Shown: positions 29,197 to 38,431 of the stretch, one piece after another
Position numbering within the stretch: the first letter of the stretch is position 1
Layout: every line of letters starts with the position of its first letter
DNA from: Chthoniobacteraceae bacterium
Lineage (GTDB): Bacteria > Verrucomicrobiota > Verrucomicrobiia > Chthoniobacterales > Chthoniobacteraceae
Direction: 5' to 3'
Assembly (NCBI GenBank): GCA_028293625.1
Contig: JAQGOL010000042.1
Span: 248,001 to 312,000, forward strand
DNA length: 64,000 nucleotides
Notes under the pieces: model-generated
Databases searched by the model: none
What the model saw: the letters and a program-made list of their open reading frames with translations, nothing else
Told to the model about the DNA's origin: nothing
Position numbers and translations under genes: made by a program

Positions 29197-29413
29197 AAAC
29201 CGGATAGCCGGAAAGAAAAGCGTGCCGGACCACAAAAACTAACGGGAATAACTTGCGCGTGGAGCGGATACGTGTTCAAAAGAACACGTGCCAAATCTTT
29301 TCCTTACTCCGACACGTCCGGCGTTTACCAAGGTGCGTATGAGGAAGGTGGGTATCCACCTGCCTAGGGCATATCACCCGGCTTACCGACACATCTCCTC
29401 CAAAATCAGGGCC
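29197..29413. other. Intergenic region with two hairpins
   Basis: This 217-bp stretch contains no convincing gene. It has a perfect 8-bp inverted repeat at 29270-29289 (ACGTGTTC, four A, complement), followed by a pyrimidine-rich run, and a second hairpin at 29346-29361 (AGGTGG, loop GTAT, CCACCT). The first could terminate the glycosyltransferase transcript or bind a repressor; the second lies just before the small membrane-protein gene. No tRNA or known riboswitch motif was recognised. Confidence 0.4.
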
Positions 29414-29812
29414 ATGAAAACGATCACTCAGTATCAGCCGCTCATTTTTGGGAAAATGCAGAAGCGCACTGAATTACGGGAGATTCAGCGGACGAATATC
29501 CTGAATATCGTTGGAAAATGTTTGCCCGTGATTTATGTCGCGGCTGGCATCGGCTTGATGATGGATACCGGATACATGCTCTGGGACTGGCAGTTCTGGT
29601 TGGTGATGGCTCCTTTTTTTGTGGCGTTCGAGGCAGCGTTCCTGGCGCTCTCCCATCAAGCCGTCTTGAAAAGAGCCGCAATGATCCATGCCGAGGAAAA
29701 ACACGAGGAGACACATTCCTCGCGGTGGAGTTTCAATGCATTTCGCCCATTGTTTGCCCGTTCGCTGCGGCATCGCCGGATTCTGAATTATCCGCTTGTT
29801 CGAGTAAACTGA
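29414..29812 (+). CDS. Small membrane protein of unknown function
   Basis: The product has 132 residues from ATG 29414; an earlier in-frame start at 29288 would pass through the hairpin region and is not favoured. There are two adjacent hydrophobic helices (about residues 34-53, LPVIYVAAGIGLMMDTGYML, and 55-78, WQFWLVMAPFFVAFEAAF) between a charged N-terminus (KRTELREIQRTN) and a basic C-terminal tail (RSLRHRRILN). I do not recognise a family. Single gene with its own upstream region, converging on the DUF4230 gene. Confidence 0.55.
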   Translation: MKTITQYQPLIFGKMQKRTELREIQRTNILNIVGKCLPVIYVAAGIGLMMDTGYMLWDWQFWLVMAPFFVAFEAAFLALSHQAVLKRAAMIHAEEKHEETHSSRWSFNAFRPLFARSLRHRRILNYPLVRVN

Positions 29813-29849
29813 CCCGCCGCCGGGTGAGCGAATGCCCCTCTGATTTTCC

Positions 29850-30506
29850 TTATGGCGCAGCCCCTTCCGTCATCAACTCGCGCTTTCCGGAAACCCGGAC
29901 TTCAATATCAAATTGCGTCCCGAATTTTTCACGCAACCGCGCCGTGATCATTTCCAATGCTTCTTTTTGCAAGCCTGCCTCGCTCGCTTTTTGCCGTGCC
30001 AAAATGGGTAACCCGCGCAGTTCCGCTTCCAATTCGGGCGCGCTGACTTTGTTCCAAATCCCATTCTGAAGGGAAAGAACCTCCACGCTTTGAGCGTCGA
30101 CACTCAGGATCCGCGGAGGAGGTACTTCAACAAAAACGCGGCGTCCCTCGATCCGAACGGAGAAAGGTTGCGCGAGATCGAAGCCGGCTTTGATTTGATA
30201 AACACCGCGCAATTTGACGCGCTTGGTGCTTTTGAGCCATTGCGACTCCGAATCGTGTTCCACCTGGGTTACACGGCTCACCACCGCAAGTTCGATCAGC
30301 GATTTGCTTTGCTCAACAATAACCCGGTTATTAACGGTGACCTTTGGTTGAACATTTAGCACTTCAGCAAAACCAGCGCTCACCTGACGCGCGGTCCGGG
30401 CCGGGAACGATTCGAGCCTGTAAAAAATCCATCCGACCAGCGCCGCCAGGATCGCTAGGATCAAGACGCACATCATTCGCCAACTGATCCGCGAATCAGC
30501 GCTCAT
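29850..30506 (-). CDS. DUF4230 domain-containing membrane-anchored protein
   Basis: The product has 218 residues. One N-terminal transmembrane anchor (MMCVLILAILAALVGWIFY, residues 11-29) precedes a periplasmic domain that fits DUF4230: VTVNNRVIVEQSKSLIELAV, a strand-rich region VKLRGVYQIKAGFDLA, and a C-terminal amphipathic helix (ALEMITARLREKFGTQFDIE). The family is of unknown function; its members resemble stomatin-like accessory proteins in size and topology only. Single gene. Confidence 0.75.
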   Translation of the reverse strand: MSADSRISWRMMCVLILAILAALVGWIFYRLESFPARTARQVSAGFAEVLNVQPKVTVNNRVIVEQSKSLIELAVVSRVTQVEHDSESQWLKSTKRVKLRGVYQIKAGFDLAQPFSVRIEGRRVFVEVPPPRILSVDAQSVEVLSLQNGIWNKVSAPELEAELRGLPILARQKASEAGLQKEALEMITARLREKFGTQFDIEVRVSGKRELMTEGAAP

Positions 30507-30619
30507 TGGAAGACAGACCCATCGGGATGGAGAGATTCATGAGACTACGTGCGGTGCCGACTCTAGCGGCGAATACGGCCCGCGAAATGTCAAATCTCGG
30601 GGGCCAATGTCAAAATTGG

Positions 30620-31411
30620 CTACTGCCTGGCCTCAGCGGATCCAGGCGTCATGCTGAGGTCTCCTTCATTGAGACGGCGTTTAAAAAGCTCCAATGCGAT
30701 CGAATAACATTGAGCGGCCAGCACCGGGTTGTAACGAGGACCTTCATCGCGCAGAAAGGCGTGGGCCGCATTGAACTCGAGCCATTGAAAATTGGTGCCC
30801 GACTGATGGAGAACCTCCTGAATAAGACGCCGGCCTTCATACGGCACATGCGGATCCTGACGGCCGAAAATCATGAGCAGTTCACCTTTGATCTCACCGG
30901 CCGCCGCGCGATCCAGCGTGTTATCTTTCATACCCTCGCCGAGGCCGTGTTTATGAATATCGGTCGCGTAAAAGCACGCCGTCGCCACCACATCGGGATT
31001 CATCGCCGCGCGAAACGCCAGGTGGCCGCCGATGCAGATTCCCATCACACCGAGCTTCCCGGTGCTGGCCGGATGGGACTTTAAATAAGCGAGCACAGCT
31101 TGAGCGTCGTTGTCGTAGTCCGCCACCGGCTTGGTTGTTTTCAGCGCGTTGCCTCGATCCGCGCCTGCGCTGTCGTAAGGGAGCACTGTCCCGGCCGGTT
31201 CGTATTCGTGAAAAATTTCAGGCACCGCCACGACAAAACCGTGTCCCGCCAAAAACGCCGCCGTACGCCGAATCGGCCCGGTGACTTGAAAGATCTCCGA
31301 GAAGAGCATGATGGCCGGGTATTTGCCACCAGCAATCGGCCTGAAAATAAAGGTGCGAATCGGACCGCTCGGAGTGGGGAGATCGACAAACTCGTGATCG
31401 GTGATAGTCAT
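30620..31411 (-). CDS. Dienelactone hydrolase family protein
   Basis: The product has 263 residues and an alpha/beta-hydrolase fold of the dienelactone hydrolase type. The nucleophile is cysteine (GICIGGH, Cys about residue 126). The acid is Asp about 185 in FGRQDPHVPYEG, and the base is His about 217 in NAAHAFLRDEGPRY. The N-terminal block PAIMLFSEIFQVTGPIRR is typical. There is no signal peptide, so it is cytoplasmic. DLH proteins hydrolyse lactones in aromatic catabolism, but most genomic members have unknown substrates and no ring-cleavage gene is nearby. Confidence 0.88.
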   Translation of the reverse strand: MTITDHEFVDLPTPSGPIRTFIFRPIAGGKYPAIMLFSEIFQVTGPIRRTAAFLAGHGFVVAVPEIFHEYEPAGTVLPYDSAGADRGNALKTTKPVADYDNDAQAVLAYLKSHPASTGKLGVMGICIGGHLAFRAAMNPDVVATACFYATDIHKHGLGEGMKDNTLDRAAAGEIKGELLMIFGRQDPHVPYEGRRLIQEVLHQSGTNFQWLEFNAAHAFLRDEGPRYNPVLAAQCYSIALELFKRRLNEGDLSMTPGSAEARQ

Positions 31412-31538
31412 GATGCGGTTGTTTGAAGAGCAATTGCATCAGGCCGTCAACGGACCTTTTGAAGCGGGAAAATTTGATATGCGTTTTCACAGCAATTCGG
31501 TTCCATTACGCCGAGTGAAACAAAGCGGTGAACCCCTT

Positions 31539-32432
31539 TCACGCGAGGGATCCGAAAGCGATTGCCTCGAAATGTTCATCCGCCTTGTGCACTTCCTTCC
31601 AAGCCAGCGCATCGGTGGAAACGAGCAGCCGCCCTTTCCATTGAGTGCCGACAAAAAGGCCGCCGCCAAAACAGGCCGTCAGCGGCGCATTGAGATTCGG
31701 TTCCCGTTTCCACTCAATGCCGTCGAGGGAAAAATAGGTCGCCCCGGCCCCGATTGCGGTGAATTTTTCGCCCGTCCAAACCACACTGTTAAGATGTTCG
31801 CCTTCGTTGCCACGTTCCGGCGCGCTCCAGGTCAGTCCGTCTTGACTCTGCATTCGCAATCCATGCAAGCCGACGCCGACAAATCTCCCGTTTCCCGCGG
31901 AATCGACAGCGCCAAAAGTGATATCAGCCAGGGTATCGATCGGCTTGGTGCCGGGCGCATCGATCCAGGTTGTCCCGCCGTCATTTGAAACGGCGCGCCG
32001 GCCGCGATCCCCCACCCCGACTACAACTCCTTTCCCAAAAGCGAGCCGGCGAAGGATCGCCTTGCCGGAAACGCTTATATAATCGCTCCAGGTTTTGCCA
32101 TCGGGTGAGGTCACAACGAACGGTCCCGAGGCGCCCACCGAGCCCGGATCACCGCCGACACCAAGAAATTGACGCCCGTCAAAACCGAGTCCCCGGATGT
32201 ATTTGCTGTATTTGGCTTCCTTTTTTCCGGTCTCCCAAGCAACGCCATCGGAGCTGGCGGCGTAAATATTGTCGCCGCCATAGCTGCCGACCGCCACAAA
32301 ACGACCGAGCCCAAATGCGACGGCGCGATATGTTTCGCCCTCCTTCCCGATTTGCAGGTTCTTCCAATCGACTCCGTCTTGCGACGCGATCCGATAACCG
32401 TTTTGACCGACCGCAACAAAAAGCAGAGGCAT
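31539..32432 (-). CDS. Beta-propeller protein with repeated SxDGxxW motifs
   Basis: The product has 297 residues consisting of seven or so short repeats of the BNR/sialidase-like or YCF48 type: IASQDGVDWKNLQ, ASSDGVAWETG, VTSPDGKTWSDY, VSNDGGTTWID, MQSQDGLTWSAP, FSLDGIEWKRE and VSTDALAWKEV. Each is followed by a strand such as FVAVGSYGG. This is the pattern of photosynthesis-system assembly/YCF48-like propellers, with no photosynthesis implied. No signal peptide is present at the chosen ATG, unusual for this group, so either the start is misplaced or the protein is cytoplasmic. It diverges from pyrG. Confidence 0.7.
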   Translation of the reverse strand: MPLLFVAVGQNGYRIASQDGVDWKNLQIGKEGETYRAVAFGLGRFVAVGSYGGDNIYAASSDGVAWETGKKEAKYSKYIRGLGFDGRQFLGVGGDPGSVGASGPFVVTSPDGKTWSDYISVSGKAILRRLAFGKGVVVGVGDRGRRAVSNDGGTTWIDAPGTKPIDTLADITFGAVDSAGNGRFVGVGLHGLRMQSQDGLTWSAPERGNEGEHLNSVVWTGEKFTAIGAGATYFSLDGIEWKREPNLNAPLTACFGGGLFVGTQWKGRLLVSTDALAWKEVHKADEHFEAIAFGSLA

Positions 32433-32439
32433 GCCGCCT

Positions 32440-32487
32440 CTTTTAGCGCGACCGTATCAAATTGGAATCAATCCCGAACGCTAAAAG
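32440..32487. repeat. 9-bp inverted repeat in the divergent promoter region
   Basis: CTTTTAGCG at 32440-32448 is repeated in inverse at 32479-32487, separated by 30 bp, between the propeller gene (start 32432) and pyrG (start 32672). The spacing suits a dyad for a regulator or two half sites; no binding protein can be named. Confidence 0.35.
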
Positions 32488-32671
32488 AAACTTCAGGCCG
32501 ATGATCCCCGGACATTCGGGATTTCCTCTGCTTGCAATAGAGGGATACGGTTGGGATTTTCCAAATTCAATGTGCGGAGACCGCAGATGCATTGCCCTGT
32601 CAGGAGAATTCGGCTTTGCTGCGCGGCTTTCCCGCCCAGAGTTCGATCCAGCCCACCCATTTTTTGATTTT

Positions 32672-34273
32672 ATGAAATACATTTTTGTTACCGGCGGCGT
32701 GGTTAGCTCGTTGGGAAAAGGACTTGCCGCGGCTTCCTTGGGCACGTTGCTGGAACTGCGCGGCCTTAAGGTCGTGCTTCAGAAATTTGATCCGTATCTG
32801 AACGTCGATCCCGGCACGATGAACCCGTTCCAGCACGGCGAAGTTTACGTGCTTCACGACGGCGCGGAGACCGATCTCGACCTTGGCCATTACGAGCGAT
32901 TCACCAACTCCAATCTTTCACGCTCAAACTCCACCTCCAGCGGCCAGGTCTACGAGACGGTGCTGGCGAGGGAACGCCGTGGAGATTACTTGGGCAAAAC
33001 CGTGCAGGTCATCCCGCACATCACCGATGAAATCAAAGCCCGGCTGCGCAAACTCGCGCACGAGCAGCCGTGCGATGTGCTGATCACTGAGATCGGCGGC
33101 ACCACCGGAGATATCGAGGGATTGCCGTTTTTGGAGGCGATCCGTCAGTTTGTTTTGGAAGTCGGTGCCCAGAACGTGGTCATTATGCACGTGACCCTGG
33201 TTCCGTATATCAAGGCCGCCGGGGAACTTAAAACCAAGCCTTCCCAGCAATCGATCGCCAAGCTGCGCGAAATCGGACTCCATCCCCAGGTGCTCATCTG
33301 CCGCACCGAACATCCGCTGGGCGATGATGTGCGCCAGAAACTCTCCGTGTTCTGCAACGTCCCCCTCGATGCCGTCGTCGAAGCCCGCGACGTCGATCAT
33401 ACCATCTATGAGATGCCGCTCATGCTTCAGCAGGAGAAACTCGACGATACCATCTGCCGGCTCCTCGCACTCAATCAGCCGCAGGCTGACATGACCAACT
33501 GGCGCAAGTTCGTCAACCGCATCGTTCGTCCTAAAAAACGGGTCAAAATCGCTGTCGTCGGAAAATACATCGAGTTGCAGGACGCTTATAAATCGATCTA
33601 CGAATCGCTCACCCACGCCGCTGCCAGTGTCGACTGCGGCACCGATCTTCTGCTGGTTGATGCCGAGGAGCTTGAAGAAAAAGATCCCTCTCTGGTGCTG
33701 AAAGATGTCGCGGGAATCCTGATTCCTGGCGGATTCGGTGATCGCGGCGTCGAAGGAAAGATCCGCGCGACGCAATTTGCCCGGGAAAACTCGGTGCCTT
33801 ACCTTGGGCTTTGTCTGGGAATGCAGGTCGCTTCCATCGAGTTTGCGCGCAATGTCTGCGGACTCAGGGGCGCCAACAGCACGGAATTCGACACGAAAGC
33901 CGAGCACCCGATCATCGACCTGCTCGAAGCGCAAAAGGACATCACAGATAAAGGGGCTTCAATGCGGCTCGGCACCTGGCCGACAAAAATCGTGGCCAAC
34001 ACCCGCGCTTTTCAAGTCTACGGCAGGGACGAAATCACGGAGCGTCACCGGCATCGCTACGAGTTCAACATGAACTACCGGGCCCAGATGGAAGCGCAGG
34101 GATTTGTCATCAGCGGCACTTCGCCGGACGGATTGCTTGTCGAGTTGGTTGAACTAAAAGATCACCCATGGTTTCTGGCGTGCCAGTTTCATCCGGAATT
34201 CCAATCAAAGCCGAACAAGCCGCATCCGCTTTTTAAAGGGTTTGTGAGCGCCTGCCTGGCGCACGGCAGCTAG
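32672..34273 (+). CDS. pyrG: CTP synthase
   Basis: Converts UTP to CTP using glutamine and ATP in the cytoplasm. The product has 533 residues from ATG 32672, where the family sequence begins ([17 protein letters not shown]); the frame is open 210 bp further upstream but that part has no homology. The synthetase domain carries the P-loop [11 protein letters not shown] and the [10 protein letters not shown] segment. The C-terminal class I glutamine amidotransferase domain has the nucleophile in GLCLGMQ (Cys about 381) and the His/Glu pair in QFHPEFQ (about 507-509). Length is normal (about 535). No neighbouring pyrimidine gene. Confidence 0.97.
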   Translation: MKYIFVTGGVVSSLGKGLAAASLGTLLELRGLKVVLQKFDPYLNVDPGTMNPFQHGEVYVLHDGAETDLDLGHYERFTNSNLSRSNSTSSGQVYETVLARERRGDYLGKTVQVIPHITDEIKARLRKLAHEQPCDVLITEIGGTTGDIEGLPFLEAIRQFVLEVGAQNVVIMHVTLVPYIKAAGELKTKPSQQSIAKLREIGLHPQVLICRTEHPLGDDVRQKLSVFCNVPLDAVVEARDVDHTIYEMPLMLQQEKLDDTICRLLALNQPQADMTNWRKFVNRIVRPKKRVKIAVVGKYIELQDAYKSIYESLTHAAASVDCGTDLLLVDAEELEEKDPSLVLKDVAGILIPGGFGDRGVEGKIRATQFARENSVPYLGLCLGMQVASIEFARNVCGLRGANSTEFDTKAEHPIIDLLEAQKDITDKGASMRLGTWPTKIVANTRAFQVYGRDEITERHRHRYEFNMNYRAQMEAQGFVISGTSPDGLLVELVELKDHPWFLACQFHPEFQSKPNKPHPLFKGFVSACLAHGS

Positions 34274-34290
34274 CCTCGCCGCACACGCGG

Positions 34291-35262
34291 TTATTTCCGC
34301 TCCCAGCCTTCCTTGCGCGCAAGCATCTCGGCAATGTCGAGCGGCCATTCGGGATCCTTAAGCAACTCGCTGCCGGTATTGCGCAGCTCGCGGTAGGTCT
34401 CCACAAAGATCTCATTTTCCGGGGAATTCTTCACCCCGAGCGCCGGGTACCGGCGAATCGCTTCTTTCTGGGAGCGCTGGGTAATCTGCGCCGGAGTCGA
34501 CTCCTTATCCGCGGCGGCAATTACGGCATCGAGTTCCTTGGGCGACATGCGTGCCGGTTCCTCCGGGCTCGGTTGACCCACGAGTTCCACCGCATCGCGC
34601 GCAATGCGCGGATGCAGTTCGCCAGCCACGAAAACAACTTCACCCTCCTTTTCCTCTTCAAAAGGAAAGATATCGCCGGCCTTAAGCTGATACGATTTGC
34701 GCCCGATCAATACCCGTGTGTCGTGCAACACCTTGATGGCAGGTCCGGTGACGGTTCCCGGCGCGGCAACGCCAGGCACGCTGGTCAGCAGCGGCAACTC
34801 AACAACGGGCGCGAGAGTCGCCGGCGCCGCCTCTTCCGCTACTGGCTCGCCCCGCGCCGCGAGATTTCCCGCCAGCACATCATACCCGTGTTCCAGCACG
34901 GCCACCGAAGCGCCGACAAAACTCAATACCGCCAACGCGAAAAAAGGTCCGTTGCGTTGCTTGAACAAACGCGCCCGGGCCATCATCCAAAGCAATCCGC
35001 AGGCGACAAGGCACGTGGCGAGCGGCACCAGGGCACGCTGCCCGGCCACCAGATTCCCAAACACCGCGAGCACCAGAGCCAGAAGGAAAAAGAATCCGCC
35101 AGCCAGGAGATTGCGCCACCCATGCCAGCCTGAACGGGACCGCACCTGAACGTAAATCGGCACAAAATTTTCGTCCGGCGCTCCGCCGGGCTGCATCGCC
35201 ATGGGGCGGGTTTTGGGCCGCTTATCGTGGGGTTCGTTGTCGGGAGTCTCAGGGGATTTCAC
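34291..35262 (-). CDS. Membrane protein of unknown function with SH3-like tail
   Basis: The product has 323 residues from GTG 35262; ATG codons at 35202 and 35196 and a TTG at 35376 are alternatives, and no ribosome site decides. After a charged N-terminus (PETPDNEPHDKRPKTRP) come three or four hydrophobic helices (LLAGGFFFLLALVLAVFGNL; ACGLLWMMARARLF; GPFFALAVLSFVGASVAV). A Pro/Val/Ala-rich linker leads to a soluble part containing IGRKSYQLKAGDIFPFEEEKEGEVVFVAG, reminiscent of an SH3-type fold, and a charged helical tail. No family recognised. It converges on pyrG with 17 bp between stops. Confidence 0.65.
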   Translation of the reverse strand: MKSPETPDNEPHDKRPKTRPMAMQPGGAPDENFVPIYVQVRSRSGWHGWRNLLAGGFFFLLALVLAVFGNLVAGQRALVPLATCLVACGLLWMMARARLFKQRNGPFFALAVLSFVGASVAVLEHGYDVLAGNLAARGEPVAEEAAPATLAPVVELPLLTSVPGVAAPGTVTGPAIKVLHDTRVLIGRKSYQLKAGDIFPFEEEKEGEVVFVAGELHPRIARDAVELVGQPSPEEPARMSPKELDAVIAAADKESTPAQITQRSQKEAIRRYPALGVKNSPENEIFVETYRELRNTGSELLKDPEWPLDIAEMLARKEGWERK

Positions 35263-35393
35263 AGGGGAAGAACTCTTAGAGCGTGTGCAAGCAAAGTCCA
35301 CCGAAGAGAGAAGGCAAGTGACGCGCCTCTTATTCCTGTGATGCGCGCCGATGCGTGACTCAAACCACGGAAACAATGGAGAAGGCGCCCGAA

Positions 35394-36731
35394 TCAGAAG
35401 TGCTCGGTCTGGCCGTCGTATCCATGACTCACCAGGCAGGGATGATCGATCAGCGCCAGGATATGGCGCGTCATATTGAGCTTCGATTCAAGAAATGCGT
35501 CGTCATGCATCGGATCATGATGGGTGATGATCCAGCGGCGCACGCCGGCGAATTTTGCGAGCAGGCAAATATTTGAGACCGAACTGTGCCCCCAGCCTAT
35601 TTTATCGGGATACTCGTCGTTGGTATATTGCGCCTCGTGGATGAGCACATCGACTCCCGTTAAAAAATCAATCATCGAACGGTACGGACAAACCATCGGG
35701 TGATCGATCGTGATCCCAATGGGCGAGCCGGTGTATCCCATCATGAATTCATTATCCGGCACCCACGCAATCGTATAGCCACCCGCCTCGATCTTATAAC
35801 CGACCGTTGCGCCAGGATGCTGCGCGAATTCCCACCAGATCTTCACATCGCCCACCACGATCGGATTTTCATCCAGATGCCGGAACCGGATGCTCGAATT
35901 AAGATCATCCATCTGGACCGGGAAATATTCGCGGTCCAATTGACCGCGGAAAATGGATTTCAGATCTTTGCCGAATTTCTCCGCCCCATAGATGCTGATC
36001 TCAAAGCCGGGCGCGTAGGCGGGAGCAAAAAATGGGAATCCTTGAATATGATCCCAATGGGTGTGGGTGATGAAAAGATGGAGATTGCGGGTGGCTTGGT
36101 TGAGCAGGGCAAGCCCGAGATCCCGAATGCCGGAGCCCGCGTCGAAGATGAATTTATCCTGTCCGTAAGTGACTGAGAGACACGATGTATTGCCGCCGTG
36201 TCGCAGGAATCGAGCGCCCGGAGTCGGGGTCGAGCCGCGAGTGCCCCACAAGCTAAAGCGCCCGCTGTCGACATCAAGCCGCGGTTTATAGGCTTCCGTG
36301 ACGACGGTGCTCTCTTCCTGCACGGTCCCAAATGCCGCTGCTCGCCGGCGCCGGGTGAAAAACGAGTCTACTTTTTCAACAAGCTGCCGCATGTCAAATG
36401 GCCGCAACAGCAGATCGACACGGCCCAGTTCCGTCAGCGTGCTCTGATTAAGTTGCAAGTCCCGCGGCAGGCAGAGGATCACTCCCGTCTTGGAGCAGTG
36501 CACTTCCTTCTGAAGCAACTTCAATACGTTCAACCCCTGCAACTGCGGCATGACAAAATCGATAATGGCCAGGTCCGGCACAAGTTCGCGCGTTTTGGCA
36601 ATGAATTCATCGCTCCCGGTCGCCACTTCCACGATGTAATCCTCCCGGCGCAACGCCTCAAGCATCCGTGCAGCGGTCACGCGCACCTCTTCACCAATAA
36701 GTATTTTGCCTTTGGAATTCAGGGTGTTCAT
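35394..36731 (-). CDS. Receiver-like domain fused to a metallo-beta-lactamase hydrolase
   Basis: The product has 445 residues from ATG 36731 (the open frame extends to 36803). Residues 8-125 resemble a response-regulator receiver: the phospho-acceptor aspartate is present (Asp58, LAIIDFVMPQLQG). However, the acidic pair is reduced to GEE, the conserved Thr/Ser is not obvious (GVILCLPRD), and the conserved Lys is Arg110 (LLLRPFD). Residues 160-440 are a metallo-beta-lactamase fold with the metal motif THTHWDH (His223, His225, Asp227, His228), a WGTRGSTPTPG entry block, WGHSS and ITHHDPMHDD. It may be a cAMP phosphodiesterase-like or other phosphoesterase regulated by the degenerate receiver; substrate unknown. 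Confidence 0.82.
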   Translation of the reverse strand: MNTLNSKGKILIGEEVRVTAARMLEALRREDYIVEVATGSDEFIAKTRELVPDLAIIDFVMPQLQGLNVLKLLQKEVHCSKTGVILCLPRDLQLNQSTLTELGRVDLLLRPFDMRQLVEKVDSFFTRRRRAAAFGTVQEESTVVTEAYKPRLDVDSGRFSLWGTRGSTPTPGARFLRHGGNTSCLSVTYGQDKFIFDAGSGIRDLGLALLNQATRNLHLFITHTHWDHIQGFPFFAPAYAPGFEISIYGAEKFGKDLKSIFRGQLDREYFPVQMDDLNSSIRFRHLDENPIVVGDVKIWWEFAQHPGATVGYKIEAGGYTIAWVPDNEFMMGYTGSPIGITIDHPMVCPYRSMIDFLTGVDVLIHEAQYTNDEYPDKIGWGHSSVSNICLLAKFAGVRRWIITHHDPMHDDAFLESKLNMTRHILALIDHPCLVSHGYDGQTEHF

Positions 36732-36884
36732 CGCGCGGCCGGATAGTTTGCGCGAAGTGAACAAAAAAAATCTTCTAATGGAAGCGGGAATCGGCGGGAG
36801 CAAGAAATGGAGAACGCGCCGCGGCGCCTCCCCTCAGCCATCGGTATTGCCAATACAGTGGAAAAACCGCTTGTGGGACACCTG

Positions 36885-38264
36885 TCAGAGCATCGTGCCG
36901 CGCAAAAAGAGGAGCGCGACGTTGAAATAAATCATCAGCCCGGTCACATCAACCAATGTCGCCACAAACGGCGCGGAGGAAGTCGCCGGATCGAGGCCGC
37001 ACCGGCGCAAAAGGAGCGGCAGCATGGAGCCGCTCAAAGTGCCCCAAAGAACAATGCCCACCAGTGCGAACGCCACGGTCAAAGCGACCAACGCATGATG
37101 CGGCCCGTAAGAATCGGAAAAGAGCGACCACGCTTCGATCCGCAAAAATCCAATAATCCCGAGCGTGCTTCCGAGCATCAACCCACAAATAATCTCTTTG
37201 CGCATCACGGTCCACCAATCCGAAAGTGTCACCTCACCCAGCGCCATCGCGCGGATAATCAGGGTTGAAGCCTGCGAGCCCGAATTGCCGCCACTGGAAA
37301 TAATGAGAGGCACAAAGAGTGCCAGCACGAGCGCCTTTTCCATATCGTGCTCGTAATGTTTCATTGCCGTGGCGGTAAGCATCTCGCCCAGAAAAAGAAC
37401 CACCAGCCACGTGCCCCGTTTTTTCACCATCTCGAAAATGGGCGCCTCCATGTAAGGCTCTTCGAGCGCTTCCAACCCGCCCATTTTTTGGATATCCTCG
37501 GTCGCCTCCTCTTCCTGCACGTCGAGCATGTCGTCGACAGTGACGATCCCAAGCAACTTTTCTTCCGAATCGACCACGGGCAATGTGTTGCGATCGTATT
37601 TCTTAAAGAGAGTGAGCGCCATTTCCGCGTCATCCGTAGCCCGCAACGCGACAAATGAGCTGTCGTGGATCTCCTGCACCTTCGTACTCAACGGCCGCAA
37701 CAAAATTTCCCGGATCCGGATGTCGTCGATAAGCCGCCCGTGTTCGTCGGTCACATAAATCACGTTTAAGGTTTCCGAATCGCTCCCGTTTTCGCGGATA
37801 TAATCGAGCACCTGCTGCACGGTCCAATGCGCCCGGACACTGATCAAGTCCGGTGTCATCAGCCGGCCGACGCTGTCCTCGGGGTAATTAAGGAGCCGTT
37901 GCGCCACCGCGCGTTCGTCCGGAGAAAGAAGGGTAAGCAGCTGGGCGACCGCGGCCCCTGGCAATTCTTCAAGCAACGCGGTCCGATCATCGGGCGACAT
38001 GTCGTTGAGAATGCGGGCGGCATCCTCACGGCCCATCGCCTTCAGCGTGGCGTGCTGGACGTCGGGCTCCAGATATTCGAGCACGTCGGTGGCGAGCGCG
38101 TGCGGCAAAATCCGGAATACAACCGCCTGATCCTCATCGCGCAAATCGGTAATCAACTCCGCGATGTCCGCCGGTGAAAATTCCCCCAGAACCTCGCGCA
38201 ACGCCGTGAAATTGCGCGCTTCAATGAGCTCTTTGAGTTCCGGTCCAATGAGGTTGCCTAACAT
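36885..38264 (-). CDS. mgtE: Magnesium transporter MgtE
   Basis: Mg2+ channel/transporter of the inner membrane. The product has 459 residues from ATG 38264; alternative starts at 38285 and 38327 only add residues before the family start. Domain order is complete: N domain of tandem helical repeats (LLEELPGAAVAQLLTLLSPDERAVAQRLL), two CBS domains (SVGRLMTPDLISVRAHWTV; DRNTLPVVDSEEKLLGIVTV), a connecting helix, then five membrane helices with the pore motif IISSGGNSGSQASTLIIRAMALG. The cytosolic domains sense Mg2+ and gate the pore. No M-box riboswitch was recognised in the 167-bp upstream region, which is shared with divergent dnaX. Confidence 0.96.
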   Translation of the reverse strand: MLGNLIGPELKELIEARNFTALREVLGEFSPADIAELITDLRDEDQAVVFRILPHALATDVLEYLEPDVQHATLKAMGREDAARILNDMSPDDRTALLEELPGAAVAQLLTLLSPDERAVAQRLLNYPEDSVGRLMTPDLISVRAHWTVQQVLDYIRENGSDSETLNVIYVTDEHGRLIDDIRIREILLRPLSTKVQEIHDSSFVALRATDDAEMALTLFKKYDRNTLPVVDSEEKLLGIVTVDDMLDVQEEEATEDIQKMGGLEALEEPYMEAPIFEMVKKRGTWLVVLFLGEMLTATAMKHYEHDMEKALVLALFVPLIISSGGNSGSQASTLIIRAMALGEVTLSDWWTVMRKEIICGLMLGSTLGIIGFLRIEAWSLFSDSYGPHHALVALTVAFALVGIVLWGTLSGSMLPLLLRRCGLDPATSSAPFVATLVDVTGLMIYFNVALLFLRGTML

Positions 38265-38431
38265 GAGTCTCACCGTTCTGCGCATCGAGGCGGGATGCGT
38301 CCAGAAAAACGTGCTCCTGATTGGCAACGTCCCGTCCGTTCACCTTGTTCATCCCAAACCAATTGCGGCGCGGCTGAAATCGGCCATCACTTTTTGTTGG
38401 CCGGGCAGAGCCCCGCCGCTAGCGTCCATCT

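Noticed and set aside
31539-32432. Photosystem assembly protein
   Set aside because: The repeats resemble YCF48-type propellers, but no photosynthesis gene is present; only the fold is supported.
32924-33934. 336-codon frame opposite pyrG
   Set aside because: Antisense shadow of CTP synthase.
38265-38431. Possible M-box riboswitch before mgtE or signal-recognition-particle RNA before dnaX
   Set aside because: Neither the M-box conserved loops nor the SRP RNA GGUC/GGAAGC core could be found on either strand.
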